From an uncultured Bacteroidales bacterium (lineage in GTDB: Bacteria > Bacteroidota > Bacteroidia > Bacteroidales > Paludibacteraceae), in NCBI GenBank assembly GCA_937901225.1, contig CALCGX010000010.1, forward strand, positions 1 through 26,720: DNA of 26,720 bases. The letters run 5' to 3'. Below, in pieces: positions 7,828 through 15,045 of the stretch. Each line of letters starts with the position of its first letter. Within the stretch, counting starts at the first letter, position 1. The notes beneath the pieces were generated by a model, which saw nothing but the letters and a program-made list of their open reading frames with translations, had not been told where the DNA came from and searched no databases. The position numbers were made by a program, and so were the translations under genes.

Positions 7828-8044
7828 GTGCATTTTTTTACAGAAAATGGCAGAAAAAATGCACGGTGCATTTCTGCTGTCAAGCATAGTAAGAGAATGG
7901 GGTTAGAATTATGGGATATGTGGGATTTTGAAAACGCCGACACCTTATTATATATATATTACTGTAGGATAGCAGTTTATGAGGTAAAAAACACCCAAAG
8001 AAATGGGTAGAAATGGGATGTGGTGCATTTTTGGTGCATTTTTT
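7828..8044. repeat. GTGCATTTTT repeats, candidate integrase arm sites and element right end
   Basis: Copies of (G)GTGCATTT(TT) lie at 7828-7839, 7865-7873, 8022-8032 and 8033-8044, plus an inverted copy at 7854-7864; a further copy is at 6053. The last two are in tandem with an 11-base period. The clustering after the integrase gene and before the tRNA-Ser suggests arm-type integrase binding sites marking the element end. An overlapping 65-codon ORF (7813-8010) begins inside the terminator and is not considered a gene. Confidence 0.4.
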
Positions 8045-8052
8045 GGGGCATA

Positions 8053-8185
<133 letters not shown>

Positions 8186-8223
8186 TTTGCCGTAGCAAAT
8201 ACGCTCTCTTTCGAAAGCGGGTG

Positions 8224-8255
8224 CAAAAGTACTACTTTTTTTTGAAATATGCAAA
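8224..8255 (-). promoter_or_regulatory. Promoter of tRNA-Ser
   Basis: On the minus strand TTTG (8252-8255), 20 bases, TACTTTTG (8224-8231). It is about 39 bases upstream of the mature tRNA 5' end. Confidence 0.7.
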
Positions 8256-8260
8256 TTTTT

Positions 8261-8292
8261 TTTGCAAGTTTAAGAAAAAAGTAGTAATTTTG
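8261..8292 (+). promoter_or_regulatory. Promoter of the panD-tgt operon
   Basis: TTTG (8261-8264), 20 bases, TAATTTTG (8285-8292). It is divergent from and abuts the tRNA-Ser promoter. The expected start near 8296-8299 supports the ATG at 8313 as panD start. Confidence 0.7.
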
Positions 8293-8312
8293 TGCCAAAA
8301 TTTGACATTATT

Positions 8313-8657
8313 ATGTTTTTACACATACTAAAATCGAAAATTCACCGCGTAAAAGTGACTGAAGCCAATCTAGAATACATTGGAAGTATTACGATTGATG
8401 AAGACCTTATGGACGCAGCAAATATCTACGCAGGGGAGAAAGTGCAAATAGTGGACAACACCAATGGTGCCCGTTTGGAAACGTATGTTATCCCTGGTAA
8501 ACGTGGAAGTGGTTGCATATGCATCAATGGGGCAGCAGCACATCTTATTAACGTGGGCGATACCGTTATCATTATGGCATATGCTATGATGACACCTGAA
8601 GAACAAAAAGAATTCAAACCTGCTATTGTTTTTCCTGTAAATAATCATCTGCAATAA
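8313..8657 (+). CDS. panD: Aspartate 1-decarboxylase proenzyme
   Basis: A 114-aa pyruvoyl enzyme that decarboxylates L-aspartate to beta-alanine for pantothenate/CoA synthesis in the cytosol. With the ATG at 8313 the self-cleavage site YIGSITID falls at Gly24-Ser25, exactly as in the family, and the N-terminus (LKSKIHRVKVTEANL) matches PanD; a GTG at 8292 lies within the promoter and is rejected. The conserved RGSGCICINGAAAHL core with Asn and the VGD-TVIIMAYA strand are present. The stop codon TAA shares its last A with the tgt start (TAATG), showing translational coupling. Confidence 0.95.
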   Translation: MFLHILKSKIHRVKVTEANLEYIGSITIDEDLMDAANIYAGEKVQIVDNTNGARLETYVIPGKRGSGCICINGAAAHLINVGDTVIIMAYAMMTPEEQKEFKPAIVFPVNNHLQ

Positions 8658-9790
8658 TGGCGTTTTTTGACCTCATTCATACAGATAGTTGTTCCGCAGC
8701 CCGTGCTGGTGTGGTACATACTGATCATGGGGATATATTAACCCCTATTTTCATGCCTGTTGGCACTGTGGGCACGGTGAAGGGTGTTCAGCGTCGCGAA
8801 TTAGAAGATGATATTAAAGCACAAATCATTTTGGGCAATACTTATCATCTTTACCTTCGCCCTGGAACGGAGATTTTGCATCAAGCAGGCGGATTGCACC
8901 GCTTCGAAGGCTGGAATAGGCCTATTTTGACGGACAGTGGTGGCTTTCAGGTATTTTCTCTGACCGACATTCGCAAGATGACAGAGGAAGGTGTGCAATT
9001 CTCTTCGCATATTGATGGTAGAAAATTGATGTTTACCCCAGAAAGTGTGATGGATATTGAGCGTGAGATTGGCGCAGATATCATGATGGCATTTGACGAA
9101 TGTTGCCCTGGTACAGCCGATCGCCAATACGCTACCTCATCCATGCAACGCACACACAGATGGTTAGACAGATGTATCAAGCGTTTTGACGAAACACCTG
9201 ATTTATACGGATATAAACAACACCTTTTCCCGATTGTACAGGGATGTGTATATAAAGACTTGCGCCAAGATGCAGCCAAGCACTTGCGCGATTTGGATCG
9301 AGATGGATATGCTATTGGCGGCTTAGCCGTAGGTGAACCTACCGAGGTGATGTATGAGATGATTGAGGTGGTAAACGATATCCTTCCCGAAAACAAGCCT
9401 CGCTATCTAATGGGAGTTGGTACTCCATGGAATCTGCTGGAGGGAATTGAGCGCGGAGTGGATATGTTTGATTGCGTAATGCCAACTCGAAATGGACGTA
9501 ACGGCATGATTTTCACCCAAAACGGTGTAATGAATATGCGCAACAAGAAATGGGAGAATGACTTCACAGAACTTGACCCTTGTGGTACAAGCCATGTAGA
9601 CCACGAGTACACGCGCGCGTACGTACGTCATTTAATACACGCGCAAGAGATGTTGGGACTGGAACTGCTGAGTATTCACAACCTGGCATTCTATCTTTGG
9701 CTTGTTGGCGAAGCACGCAAACACATCCTTGAAGGCGACTTCAAGGCATGGAAGGATGACATTACCCCACGATTGATGCAACGATTATAA
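8657..9790 (+). CDS. tgt: tRNA-guanine(34) transglycosylase
   Basis: A 377-aa enzyme that exchanges guanine 34 for preQ1 in tRNAs for Asp, Asn, His and Tyr (queuosine pathway). Visible family motifs: ILGNTYHLYLRPG (~57-70), TDSGGFQVFSL with the catalytic Asp (~91-101), GLAVGE (~221-226), and DMFDCVMPTRNGRNG with the nucleophilic Asp (~269-283). The usual C-terminal zinc site CxCxxC is missing: the equivalent segment reads DPCGTSHVDHEYTRAYVRH. I recall related cysteine-poor Tgt proteins in other Bacteroidota but could not check. Middle gene of the panD-tgt-LptF/G operon; the next gene begins 3 bases after its stop. Confidence 0.95.
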   Translation: MAFFDLIHTDSCSAARAGVVHTDHGDILTPIFMPVGTVGTVKGVQRRELEDDIKAQIILGNTYHLYLRPGTEILHQAGGLHRFEGWNRPILTDSGGFQVFSLTDIRKMTEEGVQFSSHIDGRKLMFTPESVMDIEREIGADIMMAFDECCPGTADRQYATSSMQRTHRWLDRCIKRFDETPDLYGYKQHLFPIVQGCVYKDLRQDAAKHLRDLDRDGYAIGGLAVGEPTEVMYEMIEVVNDILPENKPRYLMGVGTPWNLLEGIERGVDMFDCVMPTRNGRNGMIFTQNGVMNMRNKKWENDFTELDPCGTSHVDHEYTRAYVRHLIHAQEMLGLELLSIHNLAFYLWLVGEARKHILEGDFKAWKDDITPRLMQRL

Positions 9791-9792
9791 CA

Positions 9793-10869
9793 ATGATTAA
9801 GCGCATTGATCGATATATTATTGGCAAATTTCTCGGCACCTTCTTCTTTTCTATCGTGCTGATTATGAGCATTGCCGTAGTGTTTGACCTCACAGAGAAG
9901 ATGGATGACTTCTTTGAGAATCAAGCCCCTCTGCGCGAAATCGTATTCGATTATTATTTCAATTTCGTACCCTATTTTATGAATATGTTCTCGCCTTTGT
10001 TCATATTCATATCAGTCATATTCTTCACCTCCAAAATAGCAGGCAACAGCGAAATCATTGCCATCTTAGCAAGCGGTGTAAGTTACCATCGCTTAATGCT
10101 ACCCTATTTCATCAGTGCCCTGCTCCTTTTCGTACTTTCGTTTTGGATGACGGGGTATGTAATTCCACCCGCCTCCGAAAAAATGCTTACTTTCCAAGAC
10201 AAATACATCCAACGCTTTTCGCGCGAGAATGCCCGCAACATTCAAATGGAGGTAGAGCCTGGCACAATATTGTATATCGAAAGTTTTCAGAAGCGTACCA
10301 ACATGGGCTATCGTGCATCACTAGAACATTTTGATGGTAAGAAATTGGTTACGCGAATCACCGCGGACCGTATTCATTACGACTCTGCCTACAATTGGCA
10401 CTTGGACAAATATGTACGTCGTGATTTCGATGGCATGTACGAAACACTCTCACGGGGTAATCGCCTAGACACAATCATCCCTATCCTACCCAAAGAACTA
10501 TTCTACACAGCTGAAAACGCCCAAATGATGAGCAACCCCGAATTAAAAGAATATATTGCAACCCAACGCAAACGCGGTTCAGGCAATATCCAAGCTTTCG
10601 AAACAGAATGGTGGAAACGTTGGGCAAGTCCAATTGGCGCATTCATCATGACACTATTGGGTGTAACATTGAGTTCGAAGAAAGTGCGTGGTGGTATGGG
10701 AAAGAACCTTGGCATTGGTATCACGCTCAGTGCATTATACATCCTATTCTCCACAGTATCAACCACTTTCTCAGTAAATGGCGTAATGTCGCCCTTTATG
10801 AGCGTATGGATACCTAACTTTGTATTCTTAGCCATTGGCGCTCTGCTGTATATTCGCGTAAGCCGATAA
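9793..10869 (+). CDS. LptF/LptG family lipopolysaccharide export permease
   Basis: A 358-aa inner-membrane protein of the YjgP/YjgQ family, a transmembrane subunit of the Lpt ABC transporter that extracts lipopolysaccharide and passes it to the periplasmic bridge. It has the family layout: two or three N-terminal membrane spans (~12-35, ~60-82, ~100-125), a periplasmic beta-jellyroll domain (~135-265) and three C-terminal spans (~275-295, ~305-325, ~333-353). Starts two bases after the tgt stop, so it is translated in the same operon. LptF and LptG cannot be told apart from this sequence alone. Confidence 0.9.
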   Translation: MIKRIDRYIIGKFLGTFFFSIVLIMSIAVVFDLTEKMDDFFENQAPLREIVFDYYFNFVPYFMNMFSPLFIFISVIFFTSKIAGNSEIIAILASGVSYHRLMLPYFISALLLFVLSFWMTGYVIPPASEKMLTFQDKYIQRFSRENARNIQMEVEPGTILYIESFQKRTNMGYRASLEHFDGKKLVTRITADRIHYDSAYNWHLDKYVRRDFDGMYETLSRGNRLDTIIPILPKELFYTAENAQMMSNPELKEYIATQRKRGSGNIQAFETEWWKRWASPIGAFIMTLLGVTLSSKKVRGGMGKNLGIGITLSALYILFSTVSTTFSVNGVMSPFMSVWIPNFVFLAIGALLYIRVSR

Positions 10870-10919
10870 GTTAATGACTACTACAAAACAGATAGTAGCA
10901 TCGCTATTTTAGACATAAA

Positions 10920-10951
10920 CAAAAAAGCAACTCGACCGAGTTGCTTTTTTG
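10920..10951. terminator. Bidirectional terminator between LptF/G gene and glgP
   Basis: Perfect stem AGCAACTCG / CGAGTTGCT (10926-10945) with a two-base loop, preceded by A6 and followed by T6. It serves the plus-strand panD operon and the converging minus-strand glgP gene. Confidence 0.85.
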
Positions 10952-10971
10952 ATTGCATATGTTGGTTGTTA

Positions 10972-13533
10972 TTAAATCCAACGAACGTAGCAGAAGTCCA
11001 TGCGGTGTGGCAACAAATCGTTCTTAGGATACATACGCAAGCCGAACTTCATACCGCCAGCGTAATCCAAACGATAGTCTGCCTCAAAGAAGAGATGGCT
11101 GCCCTCTGCCTTCACGAGGTCAAGTTGCTTAACTTCATATAGCTTATCGTTGTTGTGAGTAGAGGTGCGGATTGCTACCAACTCTACGCCGATACCCTTA
11201 TCGTTCAAGCCCTTGGTATCCAACTCTACTGCTACCTTGCACTTGCCACCTACGTTAGCAGGTTGCTCGTTTGGTTCAAAGATAGAGTTTACAACTTGTA
11301 TCTCATCCCAGTGAGCTACGATATTTTGCTTCCAAGCTACGATGTCCTTAGCAATCTTGTAGTTGTCTGCGCCGAGCAACGCGTGACGCTTAGCGAGTTT
11401 GTTATAGAACTTCTCGAAATAGTCATCCATCATACGCTTGGTTGTGAAGCGTGGGGTGATCTTAGTCACAGAGTTCTTGATAGTTTGAATCCATGCTGGA
11501 GAGTAGCCCTTGCTGTTCTTAGCGTAGTACATTGGGATAATCTCGTTCTCAAGCATTTGGTAGATAGTAGCCGCATCCAATTGGTCTTGGTGAGCTTGGT
11601 TCTCGTAGGTACGCTTGTCGGTCAATGCCCAACCAGCACCTTCTACGTAACCCTCTTTCCACCAACCATCGAGCACAGAGAAGTTCAATACACCGTTCAT
11701 TTGTGCCTTCTCACCAGATGTACCAGACGCCTCCAATGGACGAGTAGGAGTGTTCAACCAGATATCCACACCAGAGATCAATCGTTTAGCCAAACGCATG
11801 TCGTAGTTCTCGAGGAAGATGATCTTACCCAAGAACTGTGGCATACGGCTAATCTCAATAATACGCTTGATGAGGCCTTGACCACCGCCATCAGCTGGGT
11901 GAGCCTTACCAGTAAACAAGAATTGTACTGGACGGTTAGGGTTGTTCACCAATTTATCCAAACGCTCCAAGTCGGTGAAGAGCAAGTGAGCACGTTTGTA
12001 TGTTGCGAAACGACGACCGAAACCGATGATGAGGTTATCCGCATTCATCTCGTTCAATGCACGAACGATACGAGCTGGATCACCCTGGCTCTTCATCCAG
12101 TTGTCGCGGAATTGCTCTTTCAAGTAGTCAATGAGCTTTATCTTGAGGCTCATACGAGTAGCCCAGATTTTCTCCTCTGGCATATCGTTGTATGGTGCCC
12201 ACATAGCGAGGTTAGATTGGTCTTTGATCCACTCTTTTGGGAAGATCTCTTTGTAGATAGCTTTCCACTCGCTAGCAGCCCATGTAGGCATGTGCACACC
12301 GTTGGTCACATAATCCACGTGCAACTCCTCTTCGAAGTAACCTGGCCATACAGGAGCAAACATCTTCTTGCTCACTTCGCCGTGCAACCAGCTCACACCG
12401 TTAGCCTCTTGGCAAGTGTTGAGTGCGAATACAGACATAGAGAATTTCTCAGTATTGTCTGCTGGATTTTGACGACCCATACCGATGAGGTCAGCCCACT
12501 CGATGCCGAGGCGTGCTGGGAACATGTTCATATACTTGTAGAACAATCCCTCCTCGAAGTAGTCGTGACCAGCAGGTACTGGAGTGTGGCAAGTGTACAA
12601 ACCGCTTGCGCGAACTACCTCCAATGCTTGTTGGAAGTTCAAGCCCTCTTTCTCCACGAGGTCGAGCATACGTTGCAAGCCCATGAAAGCTGCGTGACCC
12701 TCGTTGCAGTGGTAAACATCCTTCTTGATGCCGAGTTTGTTGAGGGCGAGTGTACCACCCATACCGAGCATGATCTCTTGTTTGATACGGTTCTCCCAGT
12801 CGCCACCATAGAGTTGGTGAGTGATTTGGCGATCCCACTCAGAGTTCATCTCGTTGTCGGTATCAAGCAAATAGAGGTTGATACGACCTACAGCCACCTT
12901 CCACAAATATGCCTTCACAGTGCGCTCTGGGTAAGGAACCTCGATGATCATTGGAGTTCCGTCTGCCTCTTTCACTTGTGAGATAGGGAGGTTAGAGAAG
13001 TTTTGTGCCTCGTATTTAGCGATTTGTTGTCCTTCTGGAGAGAGTGTTTGTGTGAAGTAGCCGTAGCGATAGAGGAAACCGATAGCGGTCATGTCCACGT
13101 TGCAGTCTGATGCCTCTTTCAGGTAGTCACCTGCCAATACGCCAAGACCACCAGAGTAGATTTTGAGTACTTGTGTCAAACCATACTCCATGGAGTAGTA
13201 TGCTACGCTTGGTTTCTTAGGATCTTTTGGCTCGTCCATGTATGCACGAAATTCTGCATATACAGCGTCCAACTCCTTCATAAACGCTTTGTCCTTACTG
13301 AGCTCCAACATACGATCATAGCTGATAGTATTGAGCAATACAACAGGGTTAGATTGCGCTTGGTGCCAAGCATCGATGTCAATTTTACGGAAAATGTTTT
13401 TTGCTTCAGAGTTCCAAACCCACCAGAGGTTGTTAGCGATCTCTTGAAGTTTGCTGAGGTTCTTTGGCAGATTTGCATGAACATTCAAATCTGTCCAATT
13501 AGGTTGATTGGTGTTACTTACTTTAATAACCAT
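10972..13533 (-). CDS. glgP: Alpha-glucan (glycogen) phosphorylase
   Basis: An 853-aa cytosolic GT35 enzyme that phosphorolyses alpha-1,4-glucan to glucose-1-phosphate. It has an N-terminal DUF3417-like region (~15-105), the SMEYGL and YSGGLGVLAGDYLKEASD segments (~114-143), and the pyridoxal-phosphate site EASGTSGEKAQMNG with the Schiff-base lysine at 609. The length and DUF3417 region place it in the bacterial/archaeal short-type branch rather than the E. coli GlgP branch. It is transcribed alone from a promoter ~75 bases upstream and ends at the bidirectional terminator. A 608-codon open frame antisense to it reflects codon bias only. Confidence 0.95.
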   Translation of the reverse strand: MVIKVSNTNQPNWTDLNVHANLPKNLSKLQEIANNLWWVWNSEAKNIFRKIDIDAWHQAQSNPVVLLNTISYDRMLELSKDKAFMKELDAVYAEFRAYMDEPKDPKKPSVAYYSMEYGLTQVLKIYSGGLGVLAGDYLKEASDCNVDMTAIGFLYRYGYFTQTLSPEGQQIAKYEAQNFSNLPISQVKEADGTPMIIEVPYPERTVKAYLWKVAVGRINLYLLDTDNEMNSEWDRQITHQLYGGDWENRIKQEIMLGMGGTLALNKLGIKKDVYHCNEGHAAFMGLQRMLDLVEKEGLNFQQALEVVRASGLYTCHTPVPAGHDYFEEGLFYKYMNMFPARLGIEWADLIGMGRQNPADNTEKFSMSVFALNTCQEANGVSWLHGEVSKKMFAPVWPGYFEEELHVDYVTNGVHMPTWAASEWKAIYKEIFPKEWIKDQSNLAMWAPYNDMPEEKIWATRMSLKIKLIDYLKEQFRDNWMKSQGDPARIVRALNEMNADNLIIGFGRRFATYKRAHLLFTDLERLDKLVNNPNRPVQFLFTGKAHPADGGGQGLIKRIIEISRMPQFLGKIIFLENYDMRLAKRLISGVDIWLNTPTRPLEASGTSGEKAQMNGVLNFSVLDGWWKEGYVEGAGWALTDKRTYENQAHQDQLDAATIYQMLENEIIPMYYAKNSKGYSPAWIQTIKNSVTKITPRFTTKRMMDDYFEKFYNKLAKRHALLGADNYKIAKDIVAWKQNIVAHWDEIQVVNSIFEPNEQPANVGGKCKVAVELDTKGLNDKGIGVELVAIRTSTHNNDKLYEVKQLDLVKAEGSHLFFEADYRLDYAGGMKFGLRMYPKNDLLPHRMDFCYVRWI

Positions 13534-13579
13534 AATTGTAATTTTTATTCTTTTTTGTACTTAGTATTCAAAAAAAACA

Positions 13580-13593
13580 TGCGCACGTGCGCA
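13580..13593. promoter_or_regulatory. 14-bp perfect palindrome in the glgP leader
   Basis: TGCGCACGTGCGCA reads the same on both strands and lies 13 bases downstream of the glgP -7 box, at about +6 to +19 of the transcript. It could be a dimeric repressor operator or a short RNA hairpin. No family is recognised. Confidence 0.45.
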
Positions 13594-13605
13594 CAAAAAG
13601 CGCTG

Positions 13606-13637
13606 CAAAGGTACAACATTTTTTTGACATATGCAAT
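13606..13637 (-). promoter_or_regulatory. Promoter of glgP
   Basis: On the minus strand TACCTTTG (13606-13613) with an ATTG -33 box at 13634-13637, 20-base spacing. The start is expected near 13600, giving a ~65-base leader. Confidence 0.65.
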
Positions 13638-13974
13638 ACTCTTGCGATTTTTCAGTTCAATCCCGCCATATAAATCTCCGCAATCGGTTGCAATCTCTCC
13701 TAACCAACCACTTTTTTCGTCATTTTTTCCTACCCCTTATGTATTTTGTATTTCCCCATTATCCCTATTTCTTCCCTTGCCTTTTCCTTATCAATTACGT
13801 ACCATATACGTAGGATATACGTAACATATACGTAGGATACACGTATGATAATCGGGGTAATCAGCAAGGAACACCGAACATATCCCCGCCTCTACACCAT
13901 ACACTCTACGTCAGAAAAACACCCCTATTCCCCTTAAAACCTTAAAATCTCCTAAAACTTTTTCCACTAAAAAC
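13638..13974. repeat. Gene-free stretch containing an 11-bp-period TACGTA tandem repeat
   Basis: About 340 bases with no supported gene. At 13792-13846 five consecutive 11-base units (caattacgtac, catatacgtag, gatatacgtaa, catatacgtag, gatacacgtat) each carry the core (T/C)ACGTA, four of them as TACGTA palindromes. The rest is C/T-rich on the plus strand upstream of the array (13690-13790) and shows nothing else I can name. Confidence 0.6.
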
Positions 13975-14005
13975 TTGCACATCCGCAAATTTTGTTGTAC
14001 CTTTG
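13975..14005 (+). promoter_or_regulatory. Promoter of the structured RNA
   Basis: TTGC (13975-13978), 19 bases, TACCTTTG (13998-14005). The start is expected near 14010, just before the first strand of the long-range stem at 14015. Confidence 0.7.
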
Positions 14006-14009
14006 CAGC

Positions 14010-14327
14010 CGAATCCTACGCTGGAGGGAAATATGTCCTGCGAAAAGCGTTTCGCAAAGGTTCTTTCTAAGGGTAGGTTTCTGACATATTTAAATAGCGT
14101 TTATTGACGCTTTGCGTTTGACAATCAGAAAACTTCGCAACTTTTCAAACACAGTCAAAATCAAAGTAATCAGTAGATGCCTATGGGTATGATTATATCC
14201 ATGCTACATCTCGTTTGGGTGTAGTGTGTTTTCATACCAGCGTAGGTTTCCTGTTGTTTATTTGACTGTGTGGGCAATGCGAAGGCCTCTGATTGTGAGT
14301 GAACAACGGAGGTCTGCGCTTTTTTTG
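14010..14327 (+). ncRNA. Candidate ~315-nt structured non-coding RNA
   Basis: The transcript from the promoter at 13975-14005 to the terminator at 14278-14327 has no ORF of note but many strong pairings. Long-range stem A: CCTACGCTGG (14015-14024) with CCAGCGTAGG (14237-14246), 10 bp perfect. Stem B: ACACAGTCAAA (14149-14159) with TTTGACTGTGT (14261-14271), 11 bp perfect; A and B interleave, i.e. a pseudoknot. Local hairpins: AAATATGTC (14029-14037)/GACATATTT (14083-14091) enclosing TGCGAAA-AGCG-TTTCGCA (14039-14056); AGCGT/ACGCT (14096-14111); CTACA/TGTAG (~14204-14223). It does not match tmRNA, RNase P RNA, SRP RNA or a riboswitch that I know; it may already exist in Rfam under a name I do not recall. 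Confidence 0.6.
14278..14327 (+). terminator. Rho-independent terminator of the structured RNA
   Basis: Hairpin with arms around gcgaaggcctc (14280-14290) and ggaggtctgcgc (14308-14319), followed by seven to eight T. It lies about 70 bases before the lipoprotein start codon, so the RNA is likely a separate transcript rather than a leader, although read-through attenuation is possible. Confidence 0.75.
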
Positions 14328-14395
14328 CATCCTATTGTCTATAAATAACATTTGGTCAACATTATAACAGTAAAACTTATCAAAAAAAGAAAATT

Positions 14396-14815
14396 ATGAA
14401 AATAATTAAATTTTTAGCAAGTGTATTGCTCATAACTGCAATGGTAGTATTAGTTGGTTGTCAGCCACAAAATCAACCAACAAAAGATTCCATCGTAGGA
14501 GTATGGCAAGGTGATATGGAGTATCATTATGAATATGGAGAATTCCAGGGACAATACAGAATTTCTGACATATATTGGGAATTTGATAACAAAGGCAGAT
14601 GGATTACGACCGAAGCAGGCGAAGATTACACATATCAATATAAATTAGTCAAAAACAATACTAAACTTCAAGTAATTGAGGGCTACGATGATGTACTTGG
14701 CGAACTCACTATTAAAACACTTACTCATAAAAAACTTGAAATAGAAGAGGTGTATTTTGATGATGAAGGTGATGAGAAGGATAAATATATTTTATCTTTT
14801 AAGCGTATAGAATAA
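14396..14815 (+). CDS. Small lipoprotein, lipocalin-like
   Basis: A 139-aa protein with a type II signal peptide: MKIIKFLASVLLITAMVVL followed by lipobox LVGC at Cys22, so it would be lipid-anchored. After a short linker, SIVGVWQGDM starts a domain made mostly of beta strands (YRISDIYWEFDNKGRWIT, YTYQYKLVKNNTKLQVI, ELTIKTLTHKKLEIEEVYF, KYILSFKRI). The GxW start and strand pattern resemble the lipocalin-like DUFs common in Bacteroidales, but I cannot fix the family. Upstream TTTG (14324-14327) and TAACATTTG (14346-14354) may be its promoter. A terminator follows 39 bases after the stop. Confidence 0.85.
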   Translation: MKIIKFLASVLLITAMVVLVGCQPQNQPTKDSIVGVWQGDMEYHYEYGEFQGQYRISDIYWEFDNKGRWITTEAGEDYTYQYKLVKNNTKLQVIEGYDDVLGELTIKTLTHKKLEIEEVYFDDEGDEKDKYILSFKRIE

Positions 14816-14854
14816 TACATTCCTATTTACAGACTACAGACCAAATGTAATATG

Positions 14855-14880
14855 CGTACCGCATCTGCGGTACGTTTTAT
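14855..14880 (+). terminator. Terminator of the lipoprotein gene
   Basis: Perfect 9-bp stem CGTACCGCA / TGCGGTACG with a two-base loop (14855-14874) followed by TTTTAT. Confidence 0.7.
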
Positions 14881-15014
14881 TTAAATAGGCAAATGAATGT
14901 TAGAAAGCAGAAAAGATGACAGCAAATGAAGTACCACCGATCTCCCACAGATCTCCTATGGTGGTCCCGAAACTTGCAGGTAACTTGCAGATAGTCACAA
15001 ATGACTTTTATCGT

Positions 15015-15045
15015 GTATGTGATACATTAGCTATAAATCACATAC
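15015..15045 (-). terminator. Inverted repeat over the end of the chromate-transporter operon
   Basis: A perfect 9-bp inverted repeat GTATGTGAT / ATCACATAC spans the stop codon of the gene at 15027-15647. There is no strong T-run after it on the minus strand, so it may be a weak terminator or a 3'-end stabilising hairpin. Confidence 0.4.

Noticed and set aside
7813..8010. 65-codon ORF after the integrase
   Set aside because: Begins inside the terminator hairpin and spans the GTGCATTT repeats; no ribosome site or protein-like composition.
11155..12981. 608-codon open frame on the plus strand
   Set aside because: Lies entirely antisense to the clear glgP gene; composition and lack of motifs show it is produced by glgP codon use.
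14010..14327. Riboswitch leader for the lipoprotein gene
   Set aside because: A full terminator separates them and a promoter-like sequence lies between; no known aptamer consensus was recognised.
13638..14395. CRISPR array or direct-repeat array in the gap after glgP
   Set aside because: The 11-bp units have no spacers and no cas genes are present anywhere in the window.
14881..15014. Short repeats gatctcc and aacttgcag and an ACCACC/GGTGGT inverted pair in the gap before the chromate transporter gene
   Set aside because: Short, weak and without a T-run or recognisable partner; no function can be supported.
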